Assembly (NCBI GenBank): GCA_916613615.1
Contig: OU744736.1
Location: forward strand, 3,994,330 to 4,058,329
Origin: Steromphala cineraria
Taxonomy: Eukaryota; Mollusca; Gastropoda; Trochida; Trochidae
Length of the DNA: 64,000 nt
Direction: 5' to 3'
Numbering within the stretch: position 1 is the first letter of the stretch; every line of letters starts with the position of its first letter. The notes beneath the pieces were generated by a model that did not search any database, had not been told where the DNA came from, and saw only the letters and a list, made by a program, of their open reading frames with translations. This document shows, one piece after another, positions 25,541-36,500 of the stretch. The position numbers were made by a program, and so were the translations under genes.

Positions 25541-27215
25541 AATGTTGACACATGGTGACGAGCGAGTATTTCCTCTTGGAACATTAACACGTCCGCCATG
25601 ATGACTTCAAATGTTTATTTCATCAACCAGAACGTCGACATTTGATGTAATCAAGCGAGAATATCCTCCTTTAACATTTATACGTGCATGAAAACGTCGA
25701 CAAACAATGACGATAAACATTGACACATACAATCACATGTCGACACATGATCACGTCGAATGACAATACCTCTTTGAAGATTGACATGAAAACATCAACA
25801 CATGATGACGTTAAGCGGGTATATCTTCTTTGAGCATTGACAAAAGCAGGAAAACATTAAAACATGATGGCGCCAAGCAAGTTTATTCTCCTTGAACATT
25901 TTCACATACAAAAAATGTTGACACATAATAACATCAAACAAGTTTATTCAATTTGAAAATTGATAACATGCAAACAAACGTCGACATATGATGACGTCAA
26001 ACGAGTATGTCCTCCTAAAGCATTGATATCTTATCCTCCTTAAGAATTGAAACATGCAACAAATCGTCGCCACATGATGGTGTCAAGCAAATGTATCGTC
26101 CTTAGCAATTGAAACATGCAACAAATCGTCACGACATGATGGCGTCAAGCAAATATATCGTCCTTAAGAATTGAAACATGCAACAAATCGTCGACCCATG
26201 ATGGCGTCAAGCAAATATATCGTCCTTAAGAATTGAAACATGCAACAAATCGTCACGACATGATGGTGTCAAGTAAATATATCGTCCTTAGCAATTGAAA
26301 CATGCAACAAATCGTCGCCACATGATGGTGTCAAGCAAATGTATCGTCCTTAGCAATTGAAACATGCAACAAATCGTCACGACATGATGGCGTCAAGCAA
26401 ATATATCGTCCTTAAGAATTGAAACATGCAACAAATCGTCGACCCATGATGGCGTCAAGCAAATATATCGTCCTTAAGAATTGAAACATGCAACAAATCG
26501 TCGACCCATGATGGCGTCAAGCAAATATATCGTCCCTAATAATTGAAACATGCAACAAATCGTCGACCCATGATGGCGTCAGGCAAATGTATCTTCCACA
26601 AGCATTGAATCATACAACAAATCGTCGACCCATGATGGTGTCAGGCAAATGTATCTTCCATAAGCATTGAATCATACAACAAAACATCGACCCATGATGG
26701 CGTCAAGTAAATGTATCTTCCATAAGAATTGAATCATGCAGCAAAACGTCGACCCATGATGGCGTCAAGCAAGTGTATCTTCCCTAATAATTGAAACATG
26801 CAACAAATCGTCGACCCATGATGGCGTCAAGTAAATGTATCTTCCATAAGCATTGAATCATGCAACAAAACATGGACCCATGATGGCGTCAGGCATTTGT
26901 GTCTTCCGCAAGCATTGAATCATACAACAAAACATCGACCCATGATGGCGTCAAGTAAATGTGTCTTCCATAAGCATTGAATCATGCAACAAAACATGGA
27001 CCCATGATGGCGTCAGGCAAATGTGTCTTCCGCAAGCATTGAATCATACAACAAAACATCGACCCATGATGGCGTCAAGTAAATGTATTTTCCATAAGCA
27101 GTGAATCATGCAACAAAACATCGACCCATGATGGCGTCAGGCAAATGTGTCTTCCGCAAGCATTGAATCATCCAACAAAACATCGACCCATGATGTCTTT
27201 GAACATTTACACATT
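25540..27215 (+). repeat. 62-bp satellite array with higher-order structure
   Basis: From about 26060 to 27190 the unit repeats every 62 bp; for example CAACAAATCGTCGACCCATG starts at 26181 and again 62 bp later in varied form. I count about 19 good units, preceded from about 25540 by diverged ones. Two levels of order are visible: a block near 26060-26260 recurs about 248 bp later (four units), and at 26870-27130 two variants alternate with a 124-bp period. The degenerate 5' units and the last one contain GATGACGTCA, including the palindrome TGACGTCA; core units read GATGGCGTCA. Confidence 0.85.
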
Positions 27216-27265
27216 AAATTAATATCGACACATGATGACGTCAAGAGACTGAGCGAGTACATGTA

Positions 27266-27891
27266 CAGCTGCATACTAAAAGTTTGTTCACCTGCATGTG
27301 ATCTTAGTGCAAATATCATGTAATTTGGGTTTCGTTTTGACGTTCATAAACAAACTCCAGGACCACTTACAGAAGATCATCAATTGTCCATGTGTAAAAT
27401 AACCATTCCCAAACCACATTTCGGGATCGTCTTGTCACTGGTGCTGAATGTCGATATTTGGCATTGTTAAATAGACAGATGGGGTCATATTTGTGAAATT
27501 CGAATTTTCTTTAATTTCGATTAAAATCATACATGTAAACTTTGTAGGACAAAAAATAGGACAGTTACGTTGCCTTATCGCAAAGGAACACACATGAATA
27601 ATATCTAAAGCTGTTGATCACTTATGAAGGATTTTGGAGAGCAAAATAGAAATCAGTGTTTTCGAAATATGGACCCCTGGTCACTTCAATGACCTGCCAA
27701 ATGTATTACAGCTATCTGCTAGGTATGACATACGAATATGTCAACGCAAACTGAATCTTAACTTATGCAGTGAAATTTCATCATTATCGGTCTCGTTTTC
27801 ACAATGATATGATGTCTCAAAGACGTTACAAATTACATGATATTTGCACTAGAATACGAAGGTAAGTGAACAAACTTAAGATACGCAGCTG
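27266..27891. mobile_element. TA-flanked MITE of about 626 bp with long inverted ends
   Basis: The left end CAGCTGCATACTAAAAGTTT is mirrored at the right end, whose reverse complement starts CAGCTGCGTATCTTAAGTTT; similarity continues through GTTCAC and the AAATATCATGTAATTTG block for about 60 bp. Both ends abut TA (27264-27265 and 27892-27893), the Tc1/mariner target. There is no coding potential inside. A third copy of the end lies at 30325-30363. Confidence 0.7.
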
Positions 27892-28356
27892 TAGGTGAAT
27901 TGCATTTAACGCAGCTTGGGAAATACTTCAGCCATAATGTTATGTTGTTGTGTCCTTTAAGAATGGCACATGTGTTGAAGTCGACTACTAAGGTGATTCA
28001 AACAGAGTCATAGTCGAATCTAGATAATATGCAATGCTATGAGAAGGAATAATGTTAAAGTAATGCCATTAAGTCATACAAACACAGTAGTGGCCGGCTA
28101 CAGAGATTATTCAATAAAACATAAAACATGAATTATAATCCATCTTTCTCTCATCATTTAAGCATTCAAGAGAACAAAGAGTGCCAAAGTGGACCTCAAC
28201 TTTCTTTCCATCAATATTGGGCAATGTTTTGTGCACACCAATCGAGGCTTTTAAGCTTATGAAATGTTATAAAGGAATATTCAGTTGGACCAGTTACTAC
28301 AGCAGTACAACAAAAGCTTAAAAAATCACTAAGAACCGTAGGATCATATGGTTATA
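27892..28356. other. Spacer between MITE and Tc1 element
   Basis: No open frame, RNA gene or repeat recognised. Confidence 0.4.
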
Positions 28357-29887
28357 AACTAAAAGGCAAAAGAAAGTATAGGTCGTGTTAAAATGATAAT
28401 AATGACAACAAAACAAGTCGTATCAGTACACTGTTTGGTTTATACAAAAGACGGGTTTCATATCATCATTGCGGCACAATATCATAAGCAAACACAAAAT
28501 ACATGATACGTGGGATCTCATTGAACAGTGGTTGGGTCAAAATAAGTCCTGTTCAGCGATTACTGAATCCACATGCTTGATTGCAAAAGTTCTCAAACCT
28601 ACACAGCACGGGTTTCAGTAGCGTGTATGTCCACCATGTGCATCAATGCAGGCAGTGATACGTCTCCTCATCGATGACGTCAGACGTCTGATGACGTTAG
28701 GTGAAATTCTTTGCCATTCTTCCCTGAGAGCAATTTCCAGTTCATTTATGGTCAAAGGTGGTTGCTGACGGTTCCTTATTTGTCTGTCGAGATGGTCCCA
28801 AAGGTGTTTTATTGGGTTCATGTCCGGGGAACAGGCAGGCATGGCAGAACTTGAATTTGTGCTGATTCAAGAAGTCCCTTGTCAATCGTGCTGAATGAGG
28901 CCTGCCATTATCATGCTGGAATACTGTTCCCTGTGGTTGATTTTGCAGGAATGGAAGCATTACTGGCCGTATAATGTCATCTCGGTACTTCGCAGCATTC
29001 AAATTCCCATGCACAATCACTAGTGGAGTCTTCTGCTCTCCACAAATGCCTCCCCAGACCATTACACTCCCCCAACCGAATTGATGATGCTCTTGTACGC
29101 ACACTGGAGCCAACCGTTCACCTCTACGTCGGAAAACTAGTTGTCTGCCATCGTTCCTGAACAACCTGAAACGACTTTAACCGGAAAACAACACTCTGCG
29201 CCATTCCCGGACTTGCCAGACTCAAACTCGTCTCGCCCATCGTACTCTCTCACGTCGATGTTGGGCGGTCAAGAACATTCCTCGGAAGGGACGGTAAGGT
29301 CTGATACCTACAGAACGTAGTCTCCGTAGGACCGTACGTGGACTGATGCGACGTCCCAGAGCCGTTGCCGCCGTTGCCGCCGCAGTTACGAATCTGTTAC
29401 GAAGGTGAATGGTTCGTATACGGTGATCTTCGTGCGGTGTTGTCACGCGTGGTCTTCCAGTTCTGGGCCTGTCCTGGGTCCTGCCTGTCTGCCGGTGTCG
29501 TTGGAGGAGTCTGGCCACCGTTAATAGTGTGCAACCGAACCTTCTTGCAATTTGGACCTGTGTTGCCCCAATCTCGTGCATTCCAATAGCTCGCTCTCGC
29601 TCCGCTTCTGTTAATCTTGGCATTTCTTTTTTGTGCTTTCATCAGCTGTGTTTCCAACCTCTTGTATGCGCACATTTATACTCTACTTCAGCACGTGCAT
29701 TTTTAGCTATTGGCTTAAAACATGTTTTACCATTTTCACGTGAGGTTTGGTACCATGAATAAGGATCCGTTTCAGCGATGTGTTTCTCTCCGTATTGTAC
29801 TCGGTTAATGACATTTGGTTCACCTTTTAACAAAGTTTTAAAATAAAATTGATTTTTCGAACCTATACTTTCTTTTGCCTTTTAGTT
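28357..29887 (-). mobile_element. Tc1/mariner-type transposon with perfect 30-bp inverted ends
   Basis: 28354-28383 and 29861-29890 are perfect reverse complements (30 bp, core AACTAAAAGGCAAAAGAAAG). Both ends contain a TA (28355-28356 and 29888-29889) usable as target duplication, leaving an element of about 1,531 bp, normal for Tc1. A broken transposase lies inside on the minus strand. Perfect ends with a dead gene suggest recent mobilisation by a transposase made elsewhere. Confidence 0.85.
28615..29623 (-). pseudogene. Tc1-like transposase, inactivated
   Basis: Read from 29623 down, the first part (29623-29222) has the paired helix-turn-helix region of Tc1 transposases (ATQVQIARRFGC; GRTQDRPRTGRPR, a GRPR linker), followed by the DDE domain (SVMVWGGICG; FQHDNGRPHSA; PACSPDMNPIKHLWD). 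Breaks seen: TGA at 29222-29224; TAA at 29177-29179 at the place of the first catalytic Asp (FSG-stop-SRF where the family has FSDESRF); a frameshift near 28840; and Lys where the third catalytic acid is expected (NPIKHLWD against the family's NPIEHLWD). Only the middle Asp (QHDN) remains, so the protein cannot be catalytic. Confidence 0.88.
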
Positions 29888-29924
29888 TATGAACAATATC
29901 TAAAAGAAAAATCGTTATCTTTAA

Positions 29925-30281
29925 GGACCAGTAGCACGTTTTTTTTAAATTTTGTATTTTACATTTTTCACTGATAATTGTACGTTAATGCTAAATGTTT
30001 TATTTCAATGGTGTCAAAAATCTCATTGCACAAACCAACCACCCATAGTCAGAGAACAAATTATAGAGATTCACATAAAGTCCATAGGCGGCCATTTTGT
30101 GTCAACATCTTTAATTCATTTTGTTTCAGAAAGGGAATCGCATGGCCGAACTTGACATTTATTTTTTTACTTTATTACTGCTTCATTTTGTTTAAATACA
30201 TTGTATTTCAATTGGAACCATTTTCATTTTCCTAACATCACCGTATATTTCCCCCTAAAAACGTCCCTCTGCATGCCCTAG
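29925..30281 (-). mobile_element. TTAA MITE, copy A
   Basis: Starts after TTAA at 29921-29924 with AGGACCAGTAGCACGTTTTT and ends near CCCCCTAAAAACGTCCC...CCCTAG. It matches the five related elements at 33.1, 38.2, 52.2, 54.8 and 60.7 kb; orientation is opposite to the 38.2-kb copy. There is no coding sequence. Confidence 0.75.
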
Positions 30282-30324
30282 TAATCGTTTAAGCAAAATC
30301 CAAATTTGAAGATATTTAATCTTA

Positions 30325-30363
30325 ACTACATCAGTAAGTGAACAAACTTTAGGGATGCAGCTG
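30325..30363. repeat. Solitary end of the TA-flanked MITE family
   Basis: AGTAAGTGAACAAACTTTAG followed by GGATGCAGCTG and TA repeats the right end of the 27266-27891 element. It may be a truncated copy, or the outer right end of a larger (about 3.1 kb) element into which the Tc1 and TTAA elements inserted. Confidence 0.55.
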
Positions 30364-30554
30364 TATGTTTAAAATAAACAGCTTGCAAAGGAAATATGAA
30401 ATCTTCATTGCTAACAGACTGATATGCTAAAGCTGTAAAAGCTGATAAGATATCTCTGACCTTATGCAGCGATCTGTGTCATGTCAAACACATTCCGGTT
30501 TGTCATTTCAGTTAAGTGTTTTAAAAATAAACGAACACGAATTATCATACAAAG

Positions 30555-33500
30555 ATGTCTTCAGAAACAGGAAACTTCAGCCTCACGGTAATTGGTTTAG
30601 TATATTATTATTTTGAGGTGAATATTTATTTCAGGCAGATAGACGCATACACAATTACTTAGCTATATAAAAGTAAAGAGGTCATTGCACCAGGATAAAG
30701 GAAACTGGTTAATTATACAGAAGGTACTCTCACATTACGTAATATATTTCATGATGTATGTACAGTCATGTATCACTATCAGCCAAGATTGTAAACACGC
30801 TAATGGGCTTCATTTTCGATTTGTAGGGCCTTTGCATACATACATGTATTATGTTGTTATTTATGTATTCAATTTAGTTTGCCATAGGCATATGCATGTT
30901 ATATAACTAAAAAGGGTTTTTTTCCTAAAGATATCTCACCTGTAATTGTACTACAATAGTGTTAGTGAGTTGACCGACATAATCTGACCTAATGACTTTA
31001 GTATCCAAAGTATATATCCAATTTAACACTTGAGGTGATCGTAATAAAACAGAATGAGAATATTATGTCCAAATGTCCATAACGTTAAAAATATCATGAT
31101 TTGTATATCACTACTTATTATGTAGTTATTTACCCACCTGTAATTGAGACATTGAGACCCATGTTTTAACATTGGATGTATAAGATATATCATTGTTGAC
31201 GACACAAAGGAGAAAATGTAGTTAAGTCACACAACAGTCTGAGTTTTCAACAGCAAGCAAATCCCTCAGCATCATAAGTTGAATATTTGGTAACTGTATA
31301 CTACCTGTAACGTTATGCGCTCCTTCAACTACAGAAGGTCTCGCTAAAACATTAACCACATTATACTCTAAACCCCTCAGGGGTGTAGGCACGGGGACTG
31401 GAGGGAGGGATTTGGGGGATGGTGGACTTGACTGTACTTTACAAAGATGAAAAAGGTTAAAATGTTATCTTCAATAATCTTCTTCATATATTTAACAAGT
31501 TTTGTTGATGGACTGCTTCAACGGTTAGGACTTATATTGAAATGTAGTTCTCCAGTGACAACGTCAAAGTTGGTCATCCTATACAACACCTGAAAGAAGT
31601 GTTTCAACATTAAACTATTTTACCAGTGAAAGTTGGCCTATAAGAAAGAAGATTATGTTTCTTATAAAGTGATTGAATATCAGGATAGAATCAGATAACG
31701 TTTCACTGCTTTTTTATATTTGCCTTCTTAAACTTTGGGATTTGTAATCGTTCACTGGGTAAGTACGTTTAACAAAATTAAACTGACAATAAATTTTGAT
31801 TTGAGAGCATTGCAATATCTATCAATTGTCTTTCGGAGTCTGCATTTAAATAATATATTCAAGGAATTAGAAAGAACATTTCCCTTGTAACCTCAAAGTT
31901 TTCATATTAAACTTCTCTGCAGCGAATTGTCAAGAATTTTATGGGCGCATCCTTTAACCTGTATGATAATCGATCGATAGATTGCTCTTTTTAGGAAATA
32001 ACTTAAATTTCTATTTACGAAAAAATGACCTAAAACCGGTCGCAGTGCTTCAAAGTTTATTGTGTGCAATGGGGTCATCATGGCATCAAGTTAAAACATA
32101 TTTAAACAAACGCTATGATAACAGTTTTAGTATATGTGCTTGTTCGCATTTAAATTAATTACGTGTCTATGTAATATCGCTATTCAAAATTATTAGTACT
32201 TACCTTGTTTTTATGTTTTGATAATATGTAGAGTTTAATTTTATACACAGAATGATATGTACTAAATACCAAAAGTGTTTAGGAATTGTTGACATTATGA
32301 CGGTATGACAATGACAATGACGCAAGTCAATCACTCAGGCGTTATTTATGAAACTTAATGCAGCCTGGATGTGAATTACTTGAATTTATGTAAAACCGAC
32401 GAGGATTTCAGCGTCTGCTAATATTTCACTGAATTTAATCGAAAATAAGTATCTTTTATATTTGTTATTTTATGGATGATGTGTTAATTTAAATTATATG
32501 TAATGTTTATTACATTTTGGTACGTATCAAAATTAAACAATAGTGCACTTGCTCTTTCCAACAAAGTGCGTATAATTCGAAGATTTAGCGATTTGGTTCA
32601 CTGTGCATACGATAACTATTTATTCGTATACATATTACAAATAAAACAGGGTTATTAAAAAGATGACACACCCATAGACTTACGATTCATCTAAGTGGAA
32701 ATCGAAATCTTTCCAAATTGTTCATTTCTAACTTCCTCTTAAGACTTTCAAGAGCTTTGCCAATTAGCTAAACCTATTTTTCGTCAGGGATAAGAAAGTT
32801 TACAGTAAATAGTTACACATATATATATAACTAAAGACAAATATCTCACACTTACAAAGAAATACAAATTGTAACATACGCTCGTATATGAAAACACAAC
32901 ATTCACACATACATGTACATGTATATCTCACAGGTCAAAGACGCGCCGTTTAAAGGAAGTGTGGATGGTGAATACATCTACTTTACCGATAGAAGTGGAA
33001 TGAAGATGAAATTTAAGCACTTCCAGCACAGTTACTACTTCCCTCTGTATGACACGGGCACTCTAGAAGGAATCAAATCGCTAGAGATGCGGGATGGTGA
33101 TATCTACTTCCCTGCCTTCCCTCGCACAGGTAACGTAAGGTAAAGGAGCAGTAGCACGTTGTTTTGACAACTTTATATTTTTAAATTTCAAATGATAAAT
33201 GTGCCTTAATGCTAAATGTTTCCTTTTGATAGTGTCAGAAATCTCATTACACAAACCAATCATTCATAGTCAGAGAACAAATTACAAGAATTCACATAAA
33301 ATCCATTGGCAGTCATGTTTTAATAAGGGCCTTTATTTTATTATGTGTAAGAAAAAGGAATCGCACGGCTGAACTTGACATTGTTTATTTGATTAATTAC
33401 TGCTTCATATAGTTTAAATTCATTGTCTTTCATTTGGAACCATTTATTCAATGTTCCTGGCATCACCTTATATTCCCCCTAAAAAGGTCCTTCTGTCCCT

Positions 33501-36500
33501 TTAATCAGCTTCTGCAAGTTGCTATTCAACGGCAAGGTAGCAGTTACAGCAGTAGTGAAGGTAAATCAAGTGATTTCACGAACACAAAAATATGTCTCCA
33601 ATTGCATGGCGATGTTTATAAAAATAATGCAGTTTTAAATGAACTTATTTTATTATGTCCCTACCTAAAAAAAGTGAATAAGAGGTATTCGCATTAAATG
33701 TGACTGCAAATGGTTTATGATTGAGACATTTTGTTTTTACCGCGAAATGAGGGGTTCAGTATTGAGTGTTTGACCCCCCATTAAATTAATTTTTGTTGCA
33801 TAAACTACTACTAATGATCTGGAAATTTGGAACAAAAGTTAACACGTGCTACTTCCCCTTTATTATCTCTCATAATGTGACAGACATCTCGTTGGCGTTG
33901 GATTTTGATGGCTGATGATCCTTGAGCGACTTAAGGTTTTATAACAATCATATTCATCAATTCTAAACATAAATCAGACAATTCTGTGTAAGTTAAGATG
34001 CTGATTCAACGTTATTCCCTTGCAATTTTTCCCACGATTTTCACGAAAGATTACTCAGTAAGTAATTTTAAGCAACAACCGTTTGAAACCTCCAATGATA
34101 ATAAATAACTAGATATCAACTACTTGTATCTTGTACTTGTATTTGTCTGAATTCTTTTCATCAGGTCATCACTGGATATTCGAGGTCGTCAGTATGTTGT
34201 TGAGGGGAAGAGCAGAAACGATCACCGAATGGAAGGGACGCTACTCTCTCGAGCTGCAGACTAGTGAAGCCCTGAGTTGTCTCCCTTCCCCTCGCTTCCT
34301 CAATGCGCACATGAAATTGTCAGACGGACCGGTTGATTTGAAAAACAAAAATGTCAAAATTATTTACAACTTGCGAGATCCGAGAGACGTGATTGTGTCA
34401 TTGTATCACCTCAACTCTGCCGTCAAGGTGTACGAGTACACAGGGAAGTTTGAAGATTACCTATACCTCTTTCTGGATGGCACAGGTACAGTTGCGTATT
34501 CTACATTCTGTCAAAGCTAATGATCTTACAGATCTAGATAATAAAATGTTGAGTGCATTATAAAGCTACCTATGGAAACGAAATGTCACGTATTAATATA
34601 GACGATCATATTTATAAACCGTATTATTGTAAGACACAGGTTACTATTTTCATCATCTTAATAACAGAAATTGTCAACATTAGAAAGTTCTGCAACTAAA
34701 TATGATTATGAAATCACACATGTATGAATAGTTACGAATAACACTTACACTGTAAATGCATATTTACCATGTTTGGCGGGTATGACGTAATCGCTTACTA
34801 ACAATCTAGAGATATGTTTATCCCTTTACCTGATTCAGTGGAATGTGGAGGGATATTCAACCACTATCGAGATGCAGAGAAGTTTTTCATCGAGAACCCA
34901 GACATACCGGTCCACATTCAGGTGTATGAGGAAACTCACAAGGTGAGGTAGTATACAACCCCGATCACGAGGATTTATCCGATGATGGAGCGTGAATCCG
35001 ACTAAAACCCGGAAACCGGAATGGTCCGAGGGTTTTCCTGCTCTCAGGGTTTATAATTCAGGGACTCCGACTCCTTTATCTACTCAGTTGGTCAATTACT
35101 AGGCGAAAATTTAAGTTGAACCATGTCAGCTGTGATAATGTAATCTTTAGATACTACCGATTATGATGGTGATGATTTGTTTATGGTTTATGGATTGTAA
35201 AATAATCCTTCTAATGGGTAACTGTATATTGACAACTTAAAGGTCCATTCCGGAAATTTAAAGTCACATCGCTGATTTTAAAGATTCATTCTTGCGTTTG
35301 ATAACATGTTGTTTGCGGCGGATACCATTCTTTTAACAGTGAGGGTTCGCGAGCACGCATGAACATCCCGGGAATTTCCCGTTTCTGAACTTGTGGTACC
35401 TTCTAGAAAAGACTGTTTGATTATCAAGAATTAAAAACCTTTAGATACGTCACTCCAGTTCTTTCCAATCTTTATTTATCAATATAAACCTCAGGTGTCA
35501 TAATCGTGTCATTTTGAAGGTAATTCTTTTCTCGGGTAAACCTGCTTTCAGTGTCACATTGCTTCTCACCGGGACATTCTGTCATATCCCAGGGACATTC
35601 TAGAATATCTCAGGGACATTCTAGAATATCTCAGGGACATTCTAGAATAATTTTTATTTTACTTTTTTATATATTTTACATTTTATACAAGACTCATAAC
35701 TTGTAAACTTAAGAAACAAACAAATGGATTTGTAAAATTTGAATTTTTACCAAATTCTGATTTAACGTTTCAAGCGGGATTCGAACCCGTAACCTTTACA
35801 TTGTTAAACGGTGCTCTTACCGCCTGAGCTACCGAGGCTTGCTGTCAGCAAATGTTCATTTTGTTGTGTCATCACTGACACTGTAGTTTTTATATACATA
35901 ATGTTAATATATATCAAATTTGATTCTAAAATCGTATGCAAACTGTATATTTAAAGTCTTTTGCGAAGAGCTGCTGTTAAACAGACAACTTGCAAGGATT
36001 GGCTGCGTTTGTGTGATATTTTAAGTGTTATTATATATTTCAATATTTTTACCGAATTTTTCGTCCTTTCCTTCATTTTATATGACAGATATTAACCTGT
36101 CCCACGGGTTTTATTGAAATGTTAACATACGGAATCGGGGAAACCCTAGGGCCTATTGACAGGTTAATATCCTTTACTTATTTCCTTCTGACTCTTACGG
36201 CAAGGGAATTATTCGAGTAATGTCCCTCGGATGCAAGTTTAGTGAGGTAATTATCAACATAATCGCCCTGCAATACAGTATATTATTATGGTATGTCCCT
36301 CTTCAATTAATCATTTCCGAACGATGTAATTGATGATTTTTTGTTAAAGTCAAATATTAACTATCACTTTTGTTAATAGCGACGTAACGTTTAGTACCCG
36401 CTTATAGTTCACACTCTGATTACTGAGCTATTATGACGGCGCTGTCAGTTATCTCATGACAAAGGTCTGAGTGTGGGTTATTTGATATTTTACGACCGCC

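Noticed and set aside
25540..27215. CRISPR-like array
   Set aside because: Repeats are contiguous 62-bp units without unique spacers, in eukaryotic DNA.
32913..33129. Sulfotransferase start at ATG 32913 without an upstream exon
   Set aside because: The acceptor CTCACAG at 32927-32933 and the in-phase 11-codon exon at 30555 give a more usual N-terminus; kept only as an alternative.
35766..35838. Functional tRNA gene
   Set aside because: The D arm and B box are good, but the acceptor stem does not pair and the anticodon stem is poor.
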